Positions 1 through 6,963 of a DNA stretch of 33,576 nt are shown one piece after another (the first letter of the stretch is position 1; each line of letters begins with the position of its first letter). The position numbers and the translations under genes are program-made. Below the pieces are notes generated by a model. That model had not been told where the DNA came from, did not search any database, and saw only the letters and a program-made list of their open reading frames with translations. The DNA lies in assembly GCA_030447415.1 (NCBI GenBank), contig JAUJOZ010000041.1, forward strand, positions 1 to 33,576, in the 5' to 3' direction. The DNA comes from Thermomicrobiales bacterium. Lineage in GTDB: Bacteria; Chloroflexota; Chloroflexia; Thermomicrobiales; UBA6265.

Positions 1-3
1 TGA

Positions 4-22
4 GGGAAGGGGCAACCTTCCC
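4..22. repeat. Inverted repeat at window edge
   Basis: Perfect 7-bp arms (GGGAAGG / CCTTCCC) around a 5-nt loop, followed by GGCGATGC. The GGGAA...TTCCC...GATGC layout loosely resembles the palindromes at 1998-2015. Function unknown; the gene it belongs to may lie outside the window. Confidence 0.4.
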
Positions 23-26
23 GGCG

Positions 27-107
27 ATGCGGGGACCAATGCTCCGCCTGGTCGTCGCCGCGGTCGCGATCCTCCTCGTGCTCGCGCTGCTCGCCTGGCT
101 CGCCTGA
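27..107 (+). CDS. Short hydrophobic peptide or C-terminal membrane tail
   Basis: The frame from ATG 27 encodes 26 residues ending at TGA 105-107, nearly all hydrophobic (VVAAVAILLVLALLAWLA), that is, one membrane helix reaching the C-terminus. The frame stays open to the window edge, so this may be the end of a longer protein with a C-terminal anchor. The inverted repeat at 4-22 would then lie inside it. No convincing ribosome binding site is visible before the ATG. Weakly supported either way. Confidence 0.25.
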   Translation: MRGPMLRLVVAAVAILLVLALLAWLA

Positions 108-393
108 CCCCGGACGAGCGCCGCCTTCCCGTCCGACACCCTGCCCGCGCCCCGGCATCTGCCGCCGAGCGACCTCACCCACCCCACGCGCCACCTTCTC
201 CGCCTCCCGCATCTTCCCCGACGCGACCAGAACGTGGCCCAGCCGTTGCGCGGGGCGCCGCTGGCGCGACCAAGGAGTCGGGGAAACCGCCCGCGATTTC
301 AGCAAGGCGATGGGGCGAGGCGTGATGGCCTGACTGGCTCCGGTGATGCGTCGCCCACTCGTCTCATCCTGGACGCCCCAGATTGCGTGCGGC

Positions 394-420
394 TTGACGG
401 CGAACTTCTAGGATGATAAA
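394..420 (+). promoter_or_regulatory. Candidate promoter of the TetR gene
   Basis: TTGACG at 394-399 and GATAAA at 415-420 are 15 bp apart, slightly short for a sigma-A promoter. Just downstream the pentamer GTTAC occurs twice, at about 425 and 444, in direct orientation. This could be part of an autoregulatory site, but it is not the symmetric operator typical of TetR proteins. Confidence 0.35.
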
Positions 421-461
421 ACGCCGTTACAGAAAGAAACGATGTTACTCAGCTGGTCGGC

Positions 462-1079
462 GTGATGACCTATCCGGCGATTCAGACCCAGAGCCGCGAA
501 GCCCTGCGAGGGGCCATCCTTGACGCGGCGACTCGATTGCTGGTCGACGAGGGACTGGGCGCGCTCAGCATGCGGCGCGTCGCGGCCGAGGTTGGCTGTT
601 CGACCACGGTGCTCTACACCCTCTTTGGCGGCAAGCAGGGGATGGTCGAGGCGCTCTGGCTCGAAGGCTTCGACCGCCTCTGGCGGGCCGAGGAGGAAGC
701 CCTCGCCGCCGCCGATCCCCTTGGGCGCCTGGCGGCCCTCGGCCGGGCGTACCGGACGCACGCCCTCGCGAACCCCGACTACTACCGCGTGATGTTCGGC
801 GGCGCCGTCCCGGGTTTCCGCCCCTCGGACGAGGCCCGGGCACTGAGCCGCAGGACGTTTCAGGTGCTCGTCGACGCAGTGCGCGATTGCATCGAGGCGG
901 GCATTTTCCCGCGGGAGGATCCGGGCTTGGTCGCCTCGGTGCTCTGGGCCACCGTTCACGGCGTCGTCAGTCTGCAATTGGCCGGCGACTTTCGCGAACC
1001 GGAAGCCCAGGAGATCTTCGCGCGCGCGTTACGGGCGGTGGCGACCGGCTTCCGCACGGGCGCCGCGGCTGGGGAATAA
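462..1079 (+). CDS. TetR/AcrR family transcriptional regulator
   Basis: A 205-residue one-component repressor-type regulator. Residues about 14-60 are the TetR DNA-binding domain, with AILDAATRLLVDEGLGALSM leading into the recognition segment VGCSTTVLYTLFGGKQGMV. The all-helical ligand domain follows and contains ATVHGVVSLQLAG near residue 170, which resembles the C-terminal domain called WHG in part of this family. The start is GTG 462 or the adjacent ATG 465; both lack a strong ribosome binding site. The next gene, on the same strand 71 bp away, encodes a small membrane protein and is the likely co-transcribed partner or target. The ligand cannot be told from sequence. Confidence 0.9.
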   Translation: MMTYPAIQTQSREALRGAILDAATRLLVDEGLGALSMRRVAAEVGCSTTVLYTLFGGKQGMVEALWLEGFDRLWRAEEEALAAADPLGRLAALGRAYRTHALANPDYYRVMFGGAVPGFRPSDEARALSRRTFQVLVDAVRDCIEAGIFPREDPGLVASVLWATVHGVVSLQLAGDFREPEAQEIFARALRAVATGFRTGAAAGE

Positions 1080-1150
1080 CGGCGCTGACCAATCATTGCG
1101 TGCCGTCACGACGACGTTGATTCGAACCTATTGCGAGAGGAGAGAGCTTC

Positions 1151-1564
1151 ATGTCAAACGCGTCGCTGCAAACCGCCGCCATCCTCTTGATCGTCGTGCC
1201 GACCATCGAGTACGGGGGGTATTCACTGCTCCGCTTCATCACCGGGCGCATCCCCGGCTACCTCGACAACCCGGCGCGGCGCGCACTCTTCGTGGCGGGG
1301 CACGCGCACGCGGGCGTCCTCGTGCTGCTGGCGCTCGTCGGCCTACTCTACGTGGACAGCGCGGACCTGCCCGCGGGAGCCAAGACACTGGTCCGCAACA
1401 CGCTCGCCGCGGCTCCGATCCTCATGTCGGCCGGGTTCTTCCTGTCGATCGTGTCCCCGCAGGCCACGCGCCCCGGCCGGCTCATCGCCCTCGTCTACCT
1501 GGGGGCAGCGTCGCTGGCGGTCGGGACCATCACCCTGGGGGTCGGCCTGCTGCGGGCGCTCTAG
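1151..1564 (+). CDS. Four-helix integral membrane protein, unknown function
   Basis: A 137-residue protein preceded by an AGGAGAG-type ribosome binding site. Hydrophobicity suggests four membrane segments, at roughly residues 5-25, 45-68, 85-105 and 112-135. The short sequence GHAHAGVLVLLALVG in the second segment has two histidines at the start of a helix and could bind a metal or heme, but this is only a guess. It sits directly behind the TetR gene, a pair arrangement usually meaning the regulator controls the membrane protein. I do not recognise a named family. Confidence 0.75.
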   Translation: MSNASLQTAAILLIVVPTIEYGGYSLLRFITGRIPGYLDNPARRALFVAGHAHAGVLVLLALVGLLYVDSADLPAGAKTLVRNTLAAAPILMSAGFFLSIVSPQATRPGRLIALVYLGAASLAVGTITLGVGLLRAL

Positions 1565-1697
1565 GGCGGCGGCAACCGACGGCGACGAAGCGGTCCGCCC
1601 CGTTGCACCCCACACCCGCCGGCACCGGCCGAGATAGCCAGCGCGGGGGATACCCCATCGAAGGCCCGTCGCTCACCGCGTTCCAGCGAGGCGGAAG

Positions 1698-1935
1698 ATG
1701 CAGGCTCCCCCTCGCCGCAGCGCTGGCCGGGGCGGCACCGCATCCGCCGGGCTGACGGCGCGCGACGTCGGGGGCCCTGCGCCTGCTCGCTGAGGGCCGC
1801 CCGAACCGGGAAATCGCCGCCGCGCTCGTCACCCGCCCCAAGACCGCCGGCCGCCACGTCGCCGGCATCCTCGCCAAGCTCGGGACCGACTCCCGCACGG
1901 CCGCCACCCTCGCCGTCCGCTACGGCCTCGTCTGA
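1698..1935 (+). pseudogene. Orphan LuxR helix-turn-helix stub, frameshifted
   Basis: Near position 1775 the frame must shift by one base (the run GGGGGCCC appears to have one base too many). With that shift the translation gives LTARDVGALRLLAEGR followed by NREIAAALVTRPKTAGRHV and AGILAKLGTDSRTAATLAV, ending RYGLV-stop at 1933-1935. This is the C-terminal LuxR/GerE DNA-binding domain and matches the last 60 residues of the two large LuxR regulators at 12013 and 15141. There is an in-frame ATG at 1698 after a purine-rich stretch, but the ATPase and TPR parts are absent. It is most likely the tail left from a deleted paralogue; a free-standing HTH protein is possible if the shift is a sequencing error. 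Confidence 0.65.
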
Positions 1936-1949
1936 GGCGGAGCGTCCTC

Positions 1950-1973
1950 GGCATAGGGAACCTTACCTATGCC
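1950..1973. promoter_or_regulatory. Operator-like palindrome 1
   Basis: A 24-bp near-palindrome: left half GGCATAGGGAA, 2-bp centre CC, right half TTACCTATGCC, with one mismatched pair. It lies 15 bp after the stop of the LuxR stub and shares its core with the site at 1998-2015. The length and symmetry suit a dimeric DNA-binding protein; it could also fold as a hairpin in RNA. Confidence 0.45.
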
Positions 1974-1997
1974 CTTCTGCCCGCGACCGCGTGGGAA

Positions 1998-2015
1998 ATA
2001 GGGAATCTTCCCGAT
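1998..2015. promoter_or_regulatory. Operator-like palindrome 2
   Basis: ATAGGGAA, centre TC, TTCCCGAT: an 18-bp dyad. Aligned with palindrome 1 over 20 bases it differs at three positions, and the two centres are 45 bp apart. Two similar dyads at this spacing suggest a regulator binding site pair, perhaps for a LuxR-type protein. Confidence 0.45.
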
Positions 2016-2040
2016 GCGCTCCGTGGCGGCGGAGCGCATC
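2013..2040. repeat. Strong hairpin, 11-bp arms
   Basis: GATGCGCTCCG and CGGAGCGCATC form perfect arms around the 6-nt loop TGGCGG. The hairpin overlaps the right edge of palindrome 2. No T-run follows, so it is not a typical intrinsic terminator. It ends 8 bp before the GTG of the next putative gene and could affect its translation. Confidence 0.5.
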
Positions 2041-2048
2041 ATGGGACC

Positions 2049-2480
2049 GTGCCCACCGAACCGGGCAGCGCACCCCAAAAGGGCAAGCGAGAGCCGCCGT
2101 GCGGCAGCACCGAGGAGAATGCCGTGTTCCCGTGCTCGCTCACCGAAAGTGACGTCCAGCTCCAGCGCTACCAAATTGGCATCGCCGCGGCCGCCCGCGC
2201 TCGATTCGCCGCCCAGGTCCGGCCAGCCCCGCGGCGGCGCCCGATGCTCGCCGTCGTCCGCCAGGTCGGCGAGGTCGGTAGGCCGGCGCTCGCCTTCTTC
2301 GGTCGACTCGCCCACGACAGCCGAGAGGGCCTGAACTCCAAGGAGCGAGAGCTCGCCGCGTACGGCGTCACCTGGGCAGCGGACCTCGCCCACCAGGAAG
2401 AACTCGCCCGGGAGCTGTGGGCCGCCCGGCACCGCCGCCTGGCCGCGTTGCCCTGGGTGGCGCCCGCCCATCCCGCCTGA
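2049..2480 (+). CDS. Hypothetical protein, possibly helical
   Basis: A 143-residue frame from GTG 2049. The first half is low in recognisable structure. The second half (NSKERELAAYGVTWAADLA, then HQEELARELWAARHRRLAAL) looks like real amphipathic helix and is rich in charged residues. No family is recognised and there is no ribosome binding site, since the 11-bp hairpin occupies that space. A long reading frame on the opposite strand (2633-1920) has less protein-like composition. Kept as a weak candidate gene. Confidence 0.35.
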   Translation: MPTEPGSAPQKGKREPPCGSTEENAVFPCSLTESDVQLQRYQIGIAAAARARFAAQVRPAPRRRPMLAVVRQVGEVGRPALAFFGRLAHDSREGLNSKERELAAYGVTWAADLAHQEELARELWAARHRRLAALPWVAPAHPA

Positions 2481-2807
2481 CCCATCGCCGTGGGGCTCCG
2501 CTGGGAGATCGGGGTGGCGGTGGTCCGCGCCGGCGAACGCCTCCAGCAGGCCCTTCGCTCCGGGGTCGCGGCTTGATCCCTCCGACCCCGGTGAGTTGGC
2601 TCGAGAGCCCGCCCGGACCGGCTTGCGCTGCACCGCCCCCCCGGCCGATCGGCGCCCCGGGAGACGCGCGACGCACCGTGACCAGTTGGGGAGGGGGTGA
2701 AGGTTCCGGGGAGTGCTATCTCCTCACGACGAGTGGCCGACCGGCTCGGACGCGCCGCGGAATCCGATTCGGCGCGGTAGCCTCGAGGATCTTTGAGCAG
2801 CCTCCCT
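2481..2807. other. Stretch without a recognisable gene
   Basis: 327 bases between the hypothetical gene and the converging GGDEF-EAL gene. Open frames exist because of the GC content, but none has protein-like composition. I see no terminator with a T-run and no tRNA-like fold. Confidence 0.5.
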
Positions 2808-5303
2808 TTAACCCACTACCGCCTCGGGCACCCCGTCCACGCTTACCCCACCGTCGGCACCCGCTCCGTCCCACAGCCGGGCGCCATGCGCGAGGAGTTC
2901 GGCGATCGCCTCACCGGGAAGTGGCGGGGCGAAATAGAAGCCCTGTCCAAGGTCAACTCCGAGCGCGCGCAGCACCGACGCCTGCTCGGTGGTCTCGATC
3001 CCCTCTGCTGTCACGACCAGCCCCAGGTCGTGGGCCAGCACCGTCACGGCCCGCGCGATCGCCAGGCTGCCGGGGTCACGGCCTAGCCCGGCCACGAACG
3101 AGCGGTCGACCTTCAGCGCGTCGACCGGCAGCTCGCGCAGGCGGCCCAGGGAGGAGGAGCCGGTCCCGAAGTCGTCGATGGCCAGCCGCACCCCCAGCTT
3201 GCGCAGGTCGCTCAGCGCCCCCCACGCCTCCGGCGCGTCCCGCATGACCGCGCTCTCCGTGATCTCTAGCTCCAGGGAATCTGGGTCCAGCCCGCTCGCT
3301 TCCAGTGCCATGGCCACCTGCGCGACGAAGCTCGCCTCCCGCAGCTGGCACGCGGACACGTTCACGCAGACCACGGGCGCGGCCTCCCCGCTGAGGTCCC
3401 GCCACTCCCGCGCCCGGCGGCACGCCTCCCACAGCACCCAGCGGCCCAGCGGAACGATCAGCCCCGTCTCCTCGGCCAGTCGGACGAACTCCACCGGATG
3501 GAGCAGCCCGAGATCCGGGTGCTCCCAGCGGATCAGCGCCTCGACGCCGACGACCCGGCCGGTGGCCAGCTCGACCTTCGGCTGGTAGCGCAGGCGCAGC
3601 TCGCCCCGCTCGGCCGCGCCGCGCAGCGCCGTCTCCCGCTCCAGCCGCGCCAGCACCGACGCCCGCATGCCCGGCTCGAAGACGGCCCAACTGCCCGGAC
3701 CACGCGTCTTCGCCTGGTACAGCGCGGTGTCCGCGTCGCGCAGGAGGTCCCCCGGCTTGGCCCAGCCCGGGCGGTGCTTGACGACGCCCACGCTCGCGGA
3801 GACGAACACCTCGCGCCCGTCGATGTCGAGGGGGTGGCGCAGCGCCTCGATCAGGTGCTCCGCCAGGCGCGCGGACTCCGCCGGGTCGGCCACGCGCTCG
3901 AGCAGGACGGCGAACTCGTCGCCGCCGAGGCGGGCGAGGAGGGCGCCGGGCGGCAGGTGCGCGCGCAGGCGCCTCCCAACGGCAACGAGTAGCTCGTCGC
4001 CGGCGGCGTGGCCACGGCTGTCGTTGACCAGCTTGAAGCCGTCGAGGTCGAGGAGAAGGACAGCCACGGCCGTCGTCCGCTGACGGGAGGCGAGGGCGCC
4101 CGCGAGCCGGTCCAGGAGCATGGCGCGGTTGGGTAGGCCCGTCAACGAGTCGTGGGAGGCCTGGTGCTCCAAGCGCGCCTCGACCTGCTTGCGCTCGGTG
4201 ACGTCGCGGGAGGTGGCGACGATCCCGCCCACGGCCGGGTCGTCGAGGCGGTTCACCGCGACGACCTCCAGCCAGCGCGTCGACCCGTCCTTGTGCCGGA
4301 CCCGAACCTCGAAGCGATCGATCGCGCCCGGCCGCCGCGCCAGGTCGGCGAAGAAGCGGCGGGTCAGCTCCGCGTCGTCGGGGTGGTCGATCTCGGCGGC
4401 GTGGTGGTCGAGTAACTCCTCCGGTCGGTAGCCGAGGACGCGCTCCCACGCCGGGCTGGCATAGCTGCGCATCCCGCCGGCGTCGAGGACGGAGACCATG
4501 TCCGAGGCGTGCTCGACCAGGGCGCGGAAGCGCGCCTCGCTCCGGCGCTGCTCCGCCGCGGACCGCTCGCGCAGCCGCCGCGCCTGCTCGTCCTCGCTGA
4601 GCCGCCAGGTGGTCAGGCAGGCGCCGCACAACGCCGCGATGAAGCCCGCGTGGATTGCGGCCCATCGCCACGGGTGGGCGATGGCCGCCGGATGGTTGTA
4701 GACGGCCTCGGGGTGGAGCACGCCCAGCAACCCATGCTGGAGCAGGACGTAGGCGACGGCCAGCAGGAACGGCGTCCAGGCCTGGTAGAGGGCGACGACG
4801 GCCACCATGACGAAGTAGTGGAAGTGCAACTCGATGTAGCCGCCGCCGAGATGCACGAGCACCCCCGAGGCCGTGAGCAGCCCGAGGCTCGCCGCGACCT
4901 CCCGAAAGCACCGGCTGGTTGCCGTCCAGCTTGCCAACGCCGCCGCCCCGGCCACAACGCTCGCCTCGGTGAGGCTGTGGGTGGCGCCGCGGCCGTTGAG
5001 CAGTCCGAGGGCGGCAAGCAGGGCAGCGTGGAGCCAGAGCAGGGTGAGCACGAACTGGTGTCGGCGCTCCCACGAGTCGGCCGGGAGCAGCCCACCCCGC
5101 GGCAGAACCGCTCGGGCCTCGCCGACCAGGCGGGAGCCGGCGGCCGCGATGCCGCCTATCCTTGTCGTCCCGGCGCGCGGTCTGACCGGGCCGGGGTCAG
5201 CCGGGAACGCATCACCAGCAAGAGCCAACAGGTCCGTCCTTTTGGCTAGAGGTCCGACCATGGGTCGCGCCGTGGTAGCGCCGTTTGCCCCGCAGACTCC
5301 CAT
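2808..5303 (-). CDS. Membrane PAS-GGDEF-EAL c-di-GMP signalling protein
   Basis: A protein of up to 831 residues that makes and/or degrades cyclic di-GMP. Residues about 82-232 hold some five membrane helices, including IELHFHYFVMVAVVALYQ, a histidine-containing membrane sensor seen in related cyclases and kinases. A PAS domain (about 256-372) ends in the PAC motif DVTERK. The GGDEF domain (about 380-540) has an intact LGGDEF signature, but I see no RxxD inhibitory site just before it. The EAL domain (about 555-815) keeps the catalytic set: EALIRW, the Asn of VNVSACQL, ELEITES, DDFGTG, LKVDRSF, AEGIET and GQGFYF. Both activities are therefore possible. The start is uncertain: ATG 5303 and ATG 5261 both lack a good ribosome binding site. 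It is transcribed away from the rpmH block. Confidence 0.93.
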   Translation of the reverse strand: MGVCGANGATTARPMVGPLAKRTDLLALAGDAFPADPGPVRPRAGTTRIGGIAAAGSRLVGEARAVLPRGGLLPADSWERRHQFVLTLLWLHAALLAALGLLNGRGATHSLTEASVVAGAAALASWTATSRCFREVAASLGLLTASGVLVHLGGGYIELHFHYFVMVAVVALYQAWTPFLLAVAYVLLQHGLLGVLHPEAVYNHPAAIAHPWRWAAIHAGFIAALCGACLTTWRLSEDEQARRLRERSAAEQRRSEARFRALVEHASDMVSVLDAGGMRSYASPAWERVLGYRPEELLDHHAAEIDHPDDAELTRRFFADLARRPGAIDRFEVRVRHKDGSTRWLEVVAVNRLDDPAVGGIVATSRDVTERKQVEARLEHQASHDSLTGLPNRAMLLDRLAGALASRQRTTAVAVLLLDLDGFKLVNDSRGHAAGDELLVAVGRRLRAHLPPGALLARLGGDEFAVLLERVADPAESARLAEHLIEALRHPLDIDGREVFVSASVGVVKHRPGWAKPGDLLRDADTALYQAKTRGPGSWAVFEPGMRASVLARLERETALRGAAERGELRLRYQPKVELATGRVVGVEALIRWEHPDLGLLHPVEFVRLAEETGLIVPLGRWVLWEACRRAREWRDLSGEAAPVVCVNVSACQLREASFVAQVAMALEASGLDPDSLELEITESAVMRDAPEAWGALSDLRKLGVRLAIDDFGTGSSSLGRLRELPVDALKVDRSFVAGLGRDPGSLAIARAVTVLAHDLGLVVTAEGIETTEQASVLRALGVDLGQGFYFAPPLPGEAIAELLAHGARLWDGAGADGGVSVDGVPEAVVG

Positions 5304-5520
5304 CTTGCAGGGTCAGCCCGGCCGAGATCAGCCTCGACTCGGCCGACGCCCTCATCATCGCACTGAGGCGGACGCGGGCGCAAGGACCGAACATCCCAGG
5401 ACGGATTAGCCACCAACCGGACCACGCCGCCCGTCGGCAAAGACAGGGAGCACCGCCCCAGTCGAGGCAGCGCCGGGGAGTGCACACCTTCGCAGTCCTA
5501 TAACTAGTCCCGTGCCCAGT

Positions 5521-5550
5521 TTGACGCTGCTGAAGCGCGGCCCCTATACT
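5521..5550 (+). promoter_or_regulatory. rpmH promoter, copy 1
   Basis: TTGACG (5521-5526) and TATACT (5545-5550) with an 18-bp spacer, a near-consensus sigma-A promoter. Transcription would start near 5557, about 165 bases before the rpmH start. Confidence 0.8.
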
Positions 5551-5574
5551 CGTAATGGTCCGCCCGTGCCCAGT

Positions 5575-5604
5575 TTGACGCTGCTGAAGCGCGGCCCCTA
5601 TACT
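5575..5604 (+). promoter_or_regulatory. rpmH promoter, copy 2
   Basis: Same hexamers and spacer as copy 1: TTGACG at 5575-5580 and TATACT at 5599-5604. It is closer to the gene, leaving a leader of about 110 bases. Confidence 0.8.
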
Positions 5605-5720
5605 CGTAATGGTCCGTTGCGCGGGCGCGGAAGGGCGCGGCGCAGCGGCGCTTGTGCGTTTAAGAGGGTCGGTGGTGGCGCTGCGGTCGCGCCTACGACC
5701 GCATCGAGGAGCGAACGGCG

Positions 5721-5888
5721 GTGCCGAAGCGGACGTACCAACCGAAGCGGATCCCGCGCCTGCGGGAGCATGGTTTCCTGAAGCGAATGTCGACGCGCGC
5801 GGGCCGCGCGGTGCTGGCGGCGCGCCGGCGCAAGGGCCGCCACGCGCTGACCGTCGCCGACGAGAAGAAGTTCACCCAGAACAAGTAG
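5721..5888 (+). CDS. rpmH: 50S ribosomal protein L34
   Basis: 55 residues from GTG 5721, starting (M)[18 protein letters not shown], then [17 protein letters not shown] and RKGRHALTV. This is the classic L34 pattern, in which KRTYQP is followed by HGF..RM.T..GR.VL..RR.KGR. The tail [11 protein letters not shown] is slightly longer than in the usual 44-50 residue protein. The start is set by GAGGAG at about 5705-5712. It is the first gene of the block under the duplicated promoter, with rnpA 88 bp downstream in the standard bacterial order. Confidence 0.95.
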   Translation: MPKRTYQPKRIPRLREHGFLKRMSTRAGRAVLAARRRKGRHALTVADEKKFTQNK

Positions 5889-5976
5889 CGCGGCCGTCAT
5901 CTGTCGGCCGTGCGCGCTGTGCTCCGAGCCGGCAGCCACCCGCGGCTGATCGCCGATTGTTGAAGGCTTCGCACCG

Positions 5977-6432
5977 GTGGTTGAGCGGCGGTTGCGGCTG
6001 CGCGAGGAGGCCGATGTGCGCCGGGTGCGCGCCCGCGGCCGGGCGTGGGCGGACGGGCCGTTGGTGGCGCGAGTGCTGCCGCGACCAGGGCTACCGGTGA
6101 CCGCGGCCGGGGATGACCACGCGCCGCCGATGCCGGCGAACCGTTACGCGGTCGTCGCGGGCAAACGGGTTGGCAAGTCGGTCCAGCGCAACCGGCTCAA
6201 GCGGCTGGTGCGGGAGGCGATTCGCCACCTCCATCCGCGCCTGGCACCCGGGCACGACGTCGTCGTCGTGGTGCGCGGTACCGTCGACGAAATGCCGGGC
6301 TACGACGCGGCGTACGCCTCGCTGGAGCGGATCGCGACGCGCGCCGGGTTGCTGACGAGGTCCGAGGACCCGGGGCCGACGACTGCGCGACCGCGGGTCG
6401 CGGGGCAAGCCGGGGACCGGGCCGAGACGTAA
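5977..6432 (+). CDS. rnpA: Ribonuclease P protein component
   Basis: 151-residue protein subunit of the tRNA 5'-end processing enzyme. The signature [13 protein letters not shown] is at residues 71-83, preceded by [15 protein letters not shown], which is the expected core strand and loop. The N-terminal [17 protein letters not shown] matches the usual substrate-binding start. An insertion at about residues 33-54 and a polar tail of about 25 residues after GLLTRSED make it longer than the typical 110-130 residues. GTG 5977 is chosen because it gives the normal N-terminus. It is the partner of rpmH and lies upstream of yidD. Confidence 0.93.
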   Translation: MVERRLRLREEADVRRVRARGRAWADGPLVARVLPRPGLPVTAAGDDHAPPMPANRYAVVAGKRVGKSVQRNRLKRLVREAIRHLHPRLAPGHDVVVVVRGTVDEMPGYDAAYASLERIATRAGLLTRSEDPGPTTARPRVAGQAGDRAET

Positions 6433-6488
6433 CCCTGGGTAGCCTTGGCTCGGCGCTGGGCGCGCGCCGGCGCGGAGGGCCGCTCGCC

Positions 6489-6749
6489 ATGGACGCTCAA
6501 GCGCGCGATCATCGAGATCATTCGGCACGGGGTCCCGCCATGCGGGGGTTGGCGCTTCGCGCAATCCGCGGGTACCAGCGGTGGGTGTCGCCGGTGCTGC
6601 CGCCGACCTGCCGCTTCTACCCGACCTGTTCCCAGTATGGGTACGAGGCAATCGCCAAGTACGGTATCATCAAGGGCGGTCGCCTGGCGGCGTGGCGCGT
6701 GCTGCGTTGCAACCCCTTCGGCCGCGGCGGCTATGACCCGGTCCGCTAG
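6489..6749 (+). CDS. yidD: Membrane protein insertion efficiency factor YidD
   Basis: 86 residues. The family core runs from about residue 18: [18 protein letters not shown], then [23 protein letters not shown] and [13 protein letters not shown]. The three conserved cysteines and the GGYDPV end are present. ATG 6489 has GGAGGG about 8 bases upstream. ATG 6540 begins exactly at the family core but has a poorer ribosome binding site, so the first 17 residues are uncertain. YidD helps YidC-dependent membrane insertion and stands between rnpA and yidC as usual. Confidence 0.93.
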   Translation: MDAQARDHRDHSARGPAMRGLALRAIRGYQRWVSPVLPPTCRFYPTCSQYGYEAIAKYGIIKGGRLAAWRVLRCNPFGRGGYDPVR

Positions 6750-6963
6750 CGGGCCGCCGCGGGGCCGACCAGGCCTAACCGGCGAGCCAGGGTCGTGAGC
6801 CGACGCCGGACACCAGACGTGGTCCGGGAGCGAGCGGCGACCGCGGTCCGACTCGGTCTCGAACGGCGGCGCGGCGTGACGCGCCCCGCGACGCGGCGCT
6901 CGGAGCCATCGACCATCCCGTGCATCCCACCGTCCCGCCCGTCGCGGGAGGAGGCCACCCCTC

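Larger units (their letters stand above)
5509..5616 (+). repeat. Two tandem copies of a 54-bp promoter cassette
   Basis: Positions 5509-5562 and 5563-5616 are identical over 54 bp. Each unit starts CCCGTGCCCAG, contains a complete promoter, and ends GTAATGGTCCG. The duplication lies directly upstream of rpmH, so the block has two equal promoters in series. Confidence 0.95.

Noticed and set aside
234..416. A 60-codon plus-strand frame before the TetR gene
   Set aside because: No ribosome binding site, no motif, and it runs across the likely TetR promoter.
1096..1755. A 219-codon plus-strand frame over the small membrane protein
   Set aside because: Arg/His/Pro-rich, in a different frame from the membrane protein, which has a ribosome binding site and clear helices.
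3076..5073. A 665-codon minus-strand frame and several long plus-strand frames across the GGDEF-EAL gene
   Set aside because: Composition is Arg/Pro/Gly-rich with no motifs; they are overlapping frames of a gene with clear domains in another frame.
5304..5720. Possible replication origin near rpmH
   Set aside because: In many bacteria dnaA and oriC adjoin rpmH, but I found no DnaA-box clusters, no AT-rich stretch and no dnaA gene here.
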